A stretch of DNA of 6,808 nt. It comes from Synergistaceae bacterium. Its GTDB lineage: Bacteria > Synergistota > Synergistia > Synergistales > Aminobacteriaceae. The notes beneath the pieces were generated by a model. That model was not told where the DNA came from and ran no database searches. It saw nothing but the letters and a program-made list of their open reading frames with translations. Positions 1 through 5,284 of the stretch are shown here, one piece after another (position 1 is the stretch's first letter; each line of letters opens with the position of its first letter). Location: NCBI GenBank assembly GCA_017448375.1, contig JAFSLR010000029.1:1-6808 (forward strand), in the 5' to 3' direction. Position numbers and translations under genes: made by a program.

Positions 1-1658
1 CAGCTCATGAACGGTGTCAATAATATCGTCATTCGGCGGTCTCTTTCGCTGGGAAGGGTTCTTGTTGACATTACAGCCGGGACAGTACAGCCGAATCCTA
101 TTAACATTGGGACTATGCTGCGCCCTGAGAGTCCTATTTTGCGTAACAGCTTGTCCATGAAGAATGCGACTCTTGCTGTGTATCCGCTGTCCTCAAGTAT
201 CGAAAGGAAGAAGAAAAGCGTTATGATTATCGGAAGGAATGACAAAACGCTCCCGATACCAGCAAATACTCCGTCAATAACAAAGCCGTGAATAACATCA
301 TTGACTCCCATGTTCGTTAATAGCTCGTCAGTGTGTTCTGTGAGAATCTCAATCCATTCTTCTAACACTTCCTGAAAGAATGCACCGACATATTCAAACG
401 TAAGCCAGAATATTCCGGCCATGACAGCAATAAACACTGGAATGGCTGTATATTTCCCCGTTAAAATCCCGTCAAGTTTCTGACTCCTGAGATGTTCGCG
501 GCTCTCTTTGGGTTTCTTGACTGACTGGGCGCAAACTTTCTCAATGAATGCGAATCTCATATCGGCCATTGCTGCGTTGCGGTCTAATCCGCGTTCGTTT
601 TCCATTTGAATTATTATGTGCTCTAACATTTCGCGGTCGTTCTGGTCAAGGTTAAGGCGTTTGAGAATTAACTCGTCATTCTCGATAACTTTGCTGGCTG
701 CGAATCTCAAAGGGATATTTGCGCGTTCGGCGTGGTCTTTTATGAGGTGTGATATTGCGTGTATTGCCCGGTGAACCGCTCCGCCGTGATCGTTCTCATC
801 ACAGAAATCATAGCGCGAAGGTTTTTCCTGATACTTTGCGATATGTACGGCATGATTCACGAGTTCGTCAACGCCTTCATTCTTTAGGGCTGAAATCGGC
901 ACAACTGGGACTCCCAACATAGCTTCCATTCTGTTAATGTCGACAGTACCGCCGTTCCCGCTCAGTTCGTCCATCATATTTAACGCTATTACGGTTGGAA
1001 TCTGCATCTCTAACAGCTGGACAGTGAGGTATAAATTTCTCTCAATGTTCGTAGCGTCAACGATATTGATTACGGCTTTGGGCTTTTCGTTGAGAATGAA
1101 ATTCCGCGAAACAATTTCCTCACCGCTGTAAGGGGACATTGAATAAATTCCGGGCAAATCCGTAATGAGTGTGTCGGGGTGTCCGCGAATGATTCCGTCT
1201 TTGCGGTCGACAGTAACGCCCGGGAAATTTCCGACTCTTTGTGTAGCTCCCGTGAGCTGATTGAAGAGGGTAGTTTTGCCGGAGTTCTGGTTTCCAGCGA
1301 GCGCGAATGTCAGCGTCGTACCTTCGGGCAAAGGCTCAGACTCTCCCTTGACGTGATATTTTCCTTCCTCGCCTAATCCGGGGTGATCTATGCTGTGAAG
1401 TGCGTCAATGAGATTCTCTGCGGTTTCGGTGTCTTTTGCGGGCTTGACGGTAATTCGTGAAGCGTCAGCGGCTCTGAGTGTCAATTCGTAGTCGTGAATC
1501 CTGAACTCTAACGGGTCTCCCATAGGAGCGGGGCGAATCATTTTGACTTTTGCGCCGGGGATTATTCCCATGTCTAAAAGGTGCTGCCGTAAATGACCTG
1601 TACCGCCTACGGTTTCAATGACTGCGGATTTTCCTGCTTCTAATTCTTCAAGCGTCAT
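1..1658 (-). CDS. feoB: FeoA-FeoB fusion ferrous iron transporter, 3' end cut by the window edge
   Basis: Translating the minus strand from the ATG at 1658 gives 552 uninterrupted residues to the left edge. Residues 1-73 form a FeoA-type SH3-like domain (HLLDMGIIPGAKVKM near 26-40). After a linker comes the cytoplasmic FeoB GTPase: G1 GNQNSGKTT at 122-130, G2 region NFPGVTV at 144-150, G3 DLPG at 167-170, G4 NMMD at 227-230, G5 SA near 256. A helical region leads to the first membrane segment at about 403-420. The membrane core follows from about 464, with the conserved gate motif GFGCTVPA at 521-528. FeoB moves Fe(II) across the inner membrane under GTPase control, and FeoA normally assists it as a separate small protein. 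The remaining membrane segments lie outside the window. An AAGGAAA ribosome site precedes the start. The two-domain reading is very secure. Confidence 0.97.
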   Translation of the reverse strand, partial: MTLEELEAGKSAVIETVGGTGHLRQHLLDMGIIPGAKVKMIRPAPMGDPLEFRIHDYELTLRAADASRITVKPAKDTETAENLIDALHSIDHPGLGEEGKYHVKGESEPLPEGTTLTFALAGNQNSGKTTLFNQLTGATQRVGNFPGVTVDRKDGIIRGHPDTLITDLPGIYSMSPYSGEEIVSRNFILNEKPKAVINIVDATNIERNLYLTVQLLEMQIPTVIALNMMDELSGNGGTVDINRMEAMLGVPVVPISALKNEGVDELVNHAVHIAKYQEKPSRYDFCDENDHGGAVHRAIHAISHLIKDHAERANIPLRFAASKVIENDELILKRLNLDQNDREMLEHIIIQMENERGLDRNAAMADMRFAFIEKVCAQSVKKPKESREHLRSQKLDGILTGKYTAIPVFIAVMAGIFWLTFEYVGAFFQEVLEEWIEILTEHTDELLTNMGVNDVIHGFVIDGVFAGIGSVLSFLPIIITLFFFLSILEDSGYTARVAFFMDKLLRKIGLSGRSIVPMLIGFGCTVPAVMSTRTLPSERDRRMTILLTPFMS

Positions 1659-1698
1659 ATGAAAATTTCCTTTCTGTAAAAATTATTTGACGCTCCAA

Positions 1699-1727
1699 AT
1701 TTTATTTCAGTTAAATAATTAAGTCAA
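1699..1727 (-). promoter_or_regulatory. Sigma-70-type promoter of the feoA-feoB fusion
   Basis: On the minus strand TTGACT (1727-1722) and TAAAAT (1704-1699) are separated by exactly 17 bp, each one mismatch from consensus. Transcription would start near 1692, about 34 nt before the ATG. The spacer holds an AT-rich TTAA-N4-TTAA element that could be part of a metal-regulator site, but no clear Fur or DtxR box was recognised. The promoter implies that feo can be expressed apart from the upstream chr operon. Confidence 0.7.
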
Positions 1728-1775
1728 TCCTGAAACAGAAAGTGAATCAGCAATAATTTGTCAGAGATTTCTAAC

Positions 1776-2300
1776 TCACCCAACCAAATTCGCAATTACA
1801 CCGAGAAACGCAGAAATTACGATAAACTTTACGGGAGAAATTTTTACGGCAAAAAGAATCCCCGCAAGTATGGCAGTCATTAAACAGGCGCGGACATCAA
1901 TACATTGTTTCATTGAAAGCTGGAGTCCTACGGCTAATATTATTCCGGCTATGCAGGGTTTGAGTCCTTTCATGGCCGACTGAAGATATTTGTTCCCGCC
2001 GTAACGCTTGAGTGCTGATGAGGCTACGAGAATCACGACAAATGACGGCAGTACTACAGCAAGAGTCGCGAGGAATGCACCAAAGAATCCCGCCTGAGTA
2101 TTTCCGATGTAAGTAGCAAGATTCACCATAATCGGCCCGGGAGTACTCTCACTAACCGCTATCATGTACGACAATTCATCATCAGCAATCCAGCCGTAAC
2201 GCAGAACTGTATCACGTATTAGCGGTATTGCCCCGTAAGCACCCCCGAAAGAAAGACAGCCTATCACGAGAAACGCAGAAAATAATTCAGCGTAAATCAT
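1776..2300 (-). CDS. Short CHR-domain chromate-type transporter, second subunit
   Basis: This 174-residue membrane protein is one CHR domain (chromate ion transporter family). It shows the family hallmarks: FGGAYGAI at 18-25 near the N-terminus and STPGPIMVN at 52-60, followed by ATYIG. Hydrophobic segments run through the rest of the protein. Short CHR proteins occur as tandem pairs that act together, equivalent to the two halves of the long ChrA proteins. The start ATG overlaps the stop of the upstream partner (ATGA), and a GGGGG ribosome site lies 5 bases before the ATG inside that partner, so the pair is translationally coupled. Chromate efflux is the family function, but many members have never been tested, so the substrate is an inference. 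Gene symbols differ between organisms and none is assigned. Confidence 0.93.
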   Translation of the reverse strand: MIYAELFSAFLVIGCLSFGGAYGAIPLIRDTVLRYGWIADDELSYMIAVSESTPGPIMVNLATYIGNTQAGFFGAFLATLAVVLPSFVVILVASSALKRYGGNKYLQSAMKGLKPCIAGIILAVGLQLSMKQCIDVRACLMTAILAGILFAVKISPVKFIVISAFLGVIANLVG

Positions 2301-2842
2301 TTTTTCCCCCTGAAAAGAAATATTCCAGCAATGGCAGAAATAATCATAAGCAATGCGGGCGAAGCATTAACCGAAAGTGAAAGAGCGAGTGAAGAAAGTA
2401 TTATTGCTGACTGGATATTATTCCGGCGCATTTTCACAAACATATTAACGGCAGCTTTGATGATTAGGAGTCCTGCTGCGATTTTCACCCCGCTGAAAGC
2501 CTGAGCTATTACGGTAATGTTCATGAACCCCGCGAGAAATTCGGATACGATGAGAATAACAATGAATGACGGAAAAACGATTCCCAGTGTCGCAATTACA
2601 GCACCCGCAAATCCAGCCTTCTTATGTCCGACATATGTAGCGCAGTTTATTGCGATAGGGCCGGGAGTCGACTCGGCTATAACAGTTACGCTCATCATTT
2701 CATCATGAGTAATCCACCTTTTAGACTCGACGCAGTAAGTCTCAATCATTGAAATCATTGCGTATCCTCCCCCGAAAGTGAAGAGTCCAATTTTTGCGAA
2801 CGTCAAGAACAAATCAGCAAAGAGACTCAAATTTCCCTGCAT
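2297..2842 (-). CDS. Short CHR-domain chromate-type transporter, first subunit
   Basis: The product is about 181 residues with one CHR domain: FGGGYAM at 23-29 and STPGPIAIN at 58-66, then ATYVG. Several hydrophobic segments follow, and the protein ends in a basic tail (FRGKK). It is homologous to the gene directly downstream, and together they reconstitute the two halves of a long-chain CHR transporter. Two ATGs compete for the start. The one at 2848 is only 3 nt from the GAGGG ribosome site (2856-2852), whereas the one at 2842 has a normal 9 nt gap, so 2842 is preferred. Either way the 5' end overlaps the last codons of the ArsR gene. Expression is therefore probably tied to ArsR and to whatever that repressor senses. 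Confidence 0.93.
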   Translation of the reverse strand: MQGNLSLFADLFLTFAKIGLFTFGGGYAMISMIETYCVESKRWITHDEMMSVTVIAESTPGPIAINCATYVGHKKAGFAGAVIATLGIVFPSFIVILIVSEFLAGFMNITVIAQAFSGVKIAAGLLIIKAAVNMFVKMRRNNIQSAIILSSLALSLSVNASPALLMIISAIAGIFLFRGKK

Positions 2843-3132
2843 CTGCATTTGCCCTCTTCATTTGAAGGTTCAGTACATGCGAGCGACTCAATATTCCCGG
2901 CAATTTCCCTCAGTGCGTCCCTGTTGACGGAATAATGGACGAAATAGCCTTTCTTTTCACCCGAAACGAGTCCGGCTTCGCGCAATATTTTGAGGTGCTG
3001 AGAGACTCCAGCTTCCGAAATACCGAGCTTCCTCGCCAAAGCCCTAACGCAGTAATTGTGCTGCAATAGGAGAGTTATTATCTTCATTCGCGTATCATCA
3101 GAAATAGCTTTAAGTGCCGTAATAATATCCAT
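2827..3132 (-). CDS. ArsR-family winged-helix repressor with a C-terminal cysteine cluster
   Basis: This 101-residue protein has the ArsR/SmtB winged helix. An N-terminal dimer helix is followed by the recognition helix-turn-helix (ALARKLGISEAGVSQHLKIL, 31-50), REAGLV and a beta wing (GEKKGYFVHYSV). ArsR proteins repress their own operon and release DNA on binding a metal, metalloid or other ligand. The classical CVC pair in the third helix is reduced to one cysteine (C28, followed by V-R). Three more cysteines lie at the C-terminus (C86, C96, C98, the last two as CRC). This may form a different soft-metal or redox site. It is the first gene of an operon with two CHR transporters, which it most likely controls. 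The ribosome site is an AGGA 14 nt upstream, weaker than its neighbours'. Confidence 0.93.
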   Translation of the reverse strand: MDIITALKAISDDTRMKIITLLLQHNYCVRALARKLGISEAGVSQHLKILREAGLVSGEKKGYFVHYSVNRDALREIAGNIESLACTEPSNEEGKCRCREI

Positions 3133-3170
3133 TAATTTTAATCATCCTGTTTAAGTATTGGGTTAATCGG

Positions 3171-3199
3171 ATTATAACGGGGGAAATTTTCAGCGTCAA
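3171..3199 (-). promoter_or_regulatory. Promoter of the arsR-chr-chr operon
   Basis: On the minus strand TTGACG (3199-3194) and a perfect TATAAT (3176-3171) are 17 bp apart, giving a start near 3164 and a leader of about 31 nt. The -10 sits in one arm of a 9-bp inverted repeat, whose other arm covers the -10 of the divergent promoter. Confidence 0.75.
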
Positions 3200-3215
3200 T
3201 TCTTTGCGTTATAAT
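3187..3215 (+). promoter_or_regulatory. Divergent promoter of the RNHCP leader and gene
   Basis: TATAAT at 3210-3215 is perfect. A weaker TTTTCA at 3187-3192 stands 17 bp upstream, matching four of six -35 positions. Transcription would begin near 3222, a short distance before the ribosome site GAGGAG at 3233-3238. It is the mirror image of the arsR promoter about position 3193, with the two -35 hexamers one base apart, so the two promoters probably cannot be occupied independently. Confidence 0.55.
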
Positions 3216-3246
3216 GATGTCAAATTTCAGATGAGGAGAAAATTTT

Positions 3247-3309
3247 ATGGCGTTCAGAAATTCATTAACGGATACTGTTTCGGGCCGGGAGGTCTGGAAC
3301 AGGGAATAA
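3247..3309 (+). CDS. Possible 20-residue leader peptide upstream of the RNHCP gene
   Basis: ATG at 3247 opens a 20-codon frame ending in TAA at 3307-3309. It has a strong GAGGAG ribosome site (3233-3238) at an ideal 8 nt spacing, placed just downstream of a credible promoter. The peptide begins MAFRNS and ends with a Trp four residues from its C-terminus (VWNRE). It has no signal or membrane character. Its last third overlaps the upstream arm of a hairpin that controls access to the next gene's ribosome site, which is the arrangement expected of a regulatory leader peptide. It could instead be a chance frame; no homologue is known to me. Confidence 0.45.
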   Translation: MAFRNSLTDTVSGREVWNRE

Positions 3310-3355
3310 AATTTCAGAGCCTCCCAAGAGAATATGAAATCCAAACTTGAGGAGG
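3287..3355 (+). promoter_or_regulatory. Two mutually exclusive leader hairpins controlling the RNHCP ribosome site
   Basis: Hairpin A pairs 3287-3296 with 3315-3325: 10 base pairs, one bulged G at 3319, 18-nt loop. Hairpin B pairs 3320-3328 with 3346-3355: 9 base pairs, one bulged A at 3350, 17-nt loop. Both need CCTCCC at 3320-3325, so only one can form. B buries GGAGG of the RNHCP Shine-Dalgarno, while A leaves it free. There is no U-run after either, so this would act on translation rather than as a transcription terminator. The left arm of A lies inside the 20-codon leader ORF, whose stop is in the loop of A. The pairings were checked base by base; the regulatory role is inferred. Confidence 0.5.
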
Positions 3356-3362
3356 TTACACA

Positions 3363-3782
3363 ATGAACCGTGAGAACAAGCGCAGAAGTTACGATAAGGA
3401 TTATTACAGGCATAACCCCTGCGAGGAAAGTTTTACGTGCAAAGTTTGCGGGTGGAAAGTCAATCCCCCGATTTACGGCGAAAGACACAGGAATCATTGC
3501 CCGAACTGCCTCGCGAGTCTTCACCTCGACAACGAACCCGGCGACAGGGCTTCAGGCTGCGGGGGAATTATGGACGCGATTGGCGTTTGGGTCAGGAACA
3601 ACGGAGAATGGGCAGTGATTCACAGGTGCAGAAGGTGCGGTCATCTCAGCTCGAATCACGTTGCCCCCGATGACAATCCCTTGAAGCTAATATCGGTGGC
3701 AATGAGGCCGATAGCATTTCCGCCTTTCCCGATTGAGAGAATCGAAGAGATGATGAAATCTTCAGGCGTGAATGAAATCTGA
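3363..3782 (+). CDS. RNHCP-domain cysteine-rich (zinc-ribbon-like) protein of unknown function
   Basis: This 139-residue soluble protein carries the RNHCP signature at residues 43-47 in the context RNHCPNCL, preceded by FTCKVCG (C26, C29) and followed by DNEPGDR at 56-62 and GCGGIM. Four cysteines (26, 29, 46, 49) form a likely zinc ribbon. C66, H88, C89 and C92 (GEWAVIHRCRRCGH) may form a second metal site. The family is widespread in bacteria, but its role is not established; nucleic-acid or metal binding is a reasonable guess only. The start is fixed by a strong GAGGAGG (3349-3355), 7 nt before the ATG. The gene is divergent from the ArsR-CHR operon and has its own leader and terminator, so it may share that regulator's signal. 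No signal peptide or membrane segment is seen. Confidence 0.92.
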   Translation: MNRENKRRSYDKDYYRHNPCEESFTCKVCGWKVNPPIYGERHRNHCPNCLASLHLDNEPGDRASGCGGIMDAIGVWVRNNGEWAVIHRCRRCGHLSSNHVAPDDNPLKLISVAMRPIAFPPFPIERIEEMMKSSGVNEI

Positions 3783-3799
3783 GACTTTCAGAATCAACA

Positions 3800-3831
3800 A
3801 GGCTTCCCGAACTTAACGGGGAGTCTTTTTT
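3800..3831 (+). terminator. Intrinsic terminator after the RNHCP gene
   Basis: AGGCTTCCCG at 3800-3809 pairs with CGGGGAGTCT at 3817-3826 (10 pairs including two G-U), with a 7-nt loop AACTTAA, followed by a run of six T at 3826-3831. It starts 17 nt after the RNHCP stop and separates that unit from the GntR genes. Confidence 0.85.
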
Positions 3832-3866
3832 GACGGTTAATGAAAATTTGCGTTTACAGAAAAAAC

Positions 3867-3881
3867 TATAATGTATACAAT
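3867..3881 (+). promoter_or_regulatory. -10 box overlapped by a GTATAC palindrome (candidate GntR autoregulation site)
   Basis: A perfect TATAAT lies at 3867-3872, although no good -35 is seen at normal spacing. It is overlapped by AATGTATACAAT at 3870-3881, which is symmetric except at one base pair. Operators centred on GTATAC are known for FCD-type GntR regulators such as UxuR/ExuR. The first GntR gene starts only 9 bases beyond the palindrome, so binding here would block its transcription. Confidence 0.5.
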
Positions 3882-3890
3882 TCACCTATC

Positions 3891-4478
3891 ATGTTAGAAC
3901 TAAGGAAAAAATACAAATCAGGAAGCGCAGCAGAAATAATCAGGAACGCAATATTATCCGGCGAAATCTCCGGTGAGATCGGCCAGAATGAATTTGCAGA
4001 CAGTCTGGGAATTTCGCGAATACCAGTCCGCGAGGCACTAATCAATCTCGAATATCACGGATTAATTGCGAAGCTCCCAAATCAGCACGTCAGAATAATA
4101 TCTCTTGATGACAGAATGATACGGGATATATTTTCCGACATGTCATTGCTTGAGATTGAGACGGTAAAGACTCTTTCAGCCGGAAATTTGCAGGGTCTTT
4201 CATCGTTGAGCCAAATTGGATTTCACAGGGAGCTTTACATGAACACTCATTCACCGTTACGGAAAAATTTTCTCAGGATAACGACTGAAACTTACATAAC
4301 GTTTATCATTGAACACTCTGACGGCGCAAAAATTTCCCCAGTCTTTGAGAACCTTAAACACGCGCTTGATGACATTGGGATATTACGCGCGGGCTACACG
4401 GTGTATGCGGAAGTCTTAGCGTCAGAACTGATACGAATACGGAACGACAACAGGAGGAAAAATCATGCTGAACCTTAA
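3891..4478 (+). CDS. GntR-family regulator with a degenerate FCD-type ligand domain
   Basis: From ATG 3891 the product is 195 residues. The N-terminal winged helix-turn-helix is clear (NEFADSLGISRIPVREAL, 33-50, then EYHGLI). The C-terminal half is helical and resembles the FCD domain of FadR/VanR-type regulators, with FHREL at 111-115 and VFENLKHAL at 151-159. The family's other metal-binding positions appear lost. Where the downstream paralog has AEHENI and MYAHI, this protein has SPVFENL and VLASEL. The frame extends up to an ATG at 3840, but that start would place the -10 box and palindrome inside the gene. Beginning at 3891 gives the family's usual N-terminal length and matches the next gene. 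No Shine-Dalgarno precedes either ATG. It overlaps the next gene by 14 bp. It probably regulates itself and the transporter genes downstream. Confidence 0.88.
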   Translation: MLELRKKYKSGSAAEIIRNAILSGEISGEIGQNEFADSLGISRIPVREALINLEYHGLIAKLPNQHVRIISLDDRMIRDIFSDMSLLEIETVKTLSAGNLQGLSSLSQIGFHRELYMNTHSPLRKNFLRITTETYITFIIEHSDGAKISPVFENLKHALDDIGILRAGYTVYAEVLASELIRIRNDNRRKNHAEP

Positions 4479-5106
4479 ACCCGTAAAGTTAATGCCAGTC
4501 CGCGAACAGGCAGCCTCATCAATAAGGGAGGCAATAATCACGCAGTCCTTGAAGCCCGGCGAGACTCTGAACCTTGAGTCAACAGCAAAGGCACTCGGAA
4601 TTTCAGCGACACCAGTCCGTGAGGCATTCCAGATTTTAGCGCGGGACGGACTCATAGAGTTGTCGCAGAACCGTGCAGCAGTGGTTTTAGGCTTCAGCGA
4701 GAAGAACATTCGCGAACACTACCGAATCAGGGCAGCTCTTGAGGCTGAAGCGTGCCAGATAATTTGCGATGATGAGTCCTCGCTTGAAGGGATCGAACAC
4801 TGTATCATTCAGGCGCGTAACATTCTTGAAACTAACCCCGAAAAATATCCCGATTACAACCAGTCCTTTCACTATGAGATATGGATTGCGTCCGGCTACA
4901 CACGACTGCTTAAAATGCTCTCGGAATTATGGAACGGCTTATCATTGGGGCTTCACACGACACGCGCAGAATACTTCCAGAACTCGCACGCCGAACACGA
5001 AAATATTTTCACAAAACTCAAGGAGCGCGACTCACGCGGAGCATATGAAGCAATGTACGCGCACATAATCCGTAGTATGAATGACATTCTCACGAGGTAC
5101 GTTTGA
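4465..5106 (+). CDS. GntR-family regulator, FCD subfamily
   Basis: The 213-residue product has an N-terminal winged helix-turn-helix (STAKALGISATPVREAFQIL at 39-58, then DGLIEL) and a complete-looking C-terminal FCD domain. In FCD proteins an Asp and three His bind a metal next to the ligand, often a carboxylate. Here the candidate residues are N132 (in place of Asp), H136 in NQSFH, H178 in AEHENI and H200 in MYAHI. The start has an ideal AGGAGG (4452-4457) with a 7 nt gap, inside the end of the preceding regulator, so the two are co-translated. Its position next to a dicarboxylate transporter and ttdA suggests that it senses tartrate or a related acid. That ligand is inferred from context only. 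Confidence 0.93.
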   Translation: MLNLKPVKLMPVREQAASSIREAIITQSLKPGETLNLESTAKALGISATPVREAFQILARDGLIELSQNRAAVVLGFSEKNIREHYRIRAALEAEACQIICDDESSLEGIEHCIIQARNILETNPEKYPDYNQSFHYEIWIASGYTRLLKMLSELWNGLSLGLHTTRAEYFQNSHAEHENIFTKLKERDSRGAYEAMYAHIIRSMNDILTRYV

Positions 5107-5118
5107 TTTTTTGTACTC

Positions 5119-5162
5119 TGAAATTTTCCGTGCTTTGAGACTTTTCGGTGTTGAAATTTTCC
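5119..5162 (+). repeat. Two 11-bp direct repeats, 33 bp apart
   Basis: TGAAATTTTCC occurs at 5119-5129 and again at 5152-5162. A degraded third copy, TGAATTTTTCA, lies at 5166-5176. The 33-bp period is close to three helical turns, and the group lies just upstream of the transporter's -35 box. It could be an activator site. The repeats are AT-rich, so chance is possible. Confidence 0.35.
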
Positions 5163-5187
5163 CGATGAATTTTTCACATTAAGCCTA

Positions 5188-5215
5188 TTGACATTTTTAG
5201 GTTTGATGTTATCAT
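5188..5215 (+). promoter_or_regulatory. Sigma-70-type promoter of the transporter-ttdA operon
   Basis: TTGACA at 5188-5193 is perfect, and TATCAT at 5210-5215 is one base off consensus, with a 16-bp spacer. Transcription would start near 5222, leaving a leader of about 63 nt before the ATG at 5285. That leader contains a sequence shared with the GntR promoter region. Confidence 0.7.
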
Positions 5216-5230
5216 TACGCTAAATTTCCT

Positions 5231-5242
5231 GGATACATTATA
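5231..5242 (-). promoter_or_regulatory. Candidate operator in the transporter leader, shared with the gntR promoter
   Basis: Read on the minus strand, this 12-mer is TATAATGTATCC. The first GntR gene has TATAATGTATAC at 3867-3878, identical at 11 of 12 positions. It lies about 10 nt downstream of the predicted transcription start, where a bound repressor could block elongation. This copy lacks the full palindrome, so it may be only a half site. Confidence 0.35.
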
Positions 5243-5284
5243 CTAAATCTCAAATCTAAAATTTATTAGGGAGGGTTTCTATTC

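Larger units (their letters stand above)
3171..3215. repeat. 9-bp inverted repeat spanning both divergent -10 boxes
   Basis: ATTATAACG at 3171-3179 and CGTTATAAT at 3207-3215 are perfect inverted copies separated by 27 bp. Each contains the TATAAT of one of the two divergent promoters. Part of the match follows from both being good -10 boxes, but the conserved CGT before each TATAAT is not required for that. A dimeric regulator such as the neighbouring ArsR protein could bind here and act on both promoters. Confidence 0.6.

Noticed and set aside
1265..1295. Gln instead of Pro in the FeoB P-loop (GNQNSGKT)
   Set aside because: The Gln form is familiar in FeoB proteins of anaerobic Gram-positives and relatives, and all catalytic residues are present; it is not an anomaly.
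7..1376. Plus-strand open frames at 7-291, 937-1131 and 1179-1376
   Set aside because: They lie antisense to the FeoA-FeoB frame, whose translation matches a known family throughout; the plus-strand products have no recognisable features.
1709..1721. TTAA-N4-TTAA element in the feo promoter spacer as a Fur/DtxR box
   Set aside because: It is too short and AT-rich to match a metal-regulator consensus by eye; noted but not called as an operator.
1760..1775. Hairpin GTCAGA-GATT-TCTAAC just after the second CHR gene
   Set aside because: Only a six-pair stem with one G-T, and no T-run follows in the direction of transcription, so it is not credible as a terminator.
3334..3366. Ten-codon frame (MKSKLEEVTQ) whose stop overlaps the RNHCP start as ATGA
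   Set aside because: It lacks a clear ribosome site and is too short to judge. The overlap is suggestive of coupling but is kept only as a note.
3138..3524. Minus-strand frame of 128 codons covering the arsR/RNHCP intergenic region
   Set aside because: It runs across both promoters, the leader and the start of the well-supported RNHCP gene, and has no family resemblance; it is a shadow frame.
3840..3890. Longer N-terminus for the first GntR gene from the ATG at 3840
   Set aside because: It would put the TATAAT and the palindrome inside the coding region, has no ribosome site, and gives an N-terminal extension not needed for the fold.
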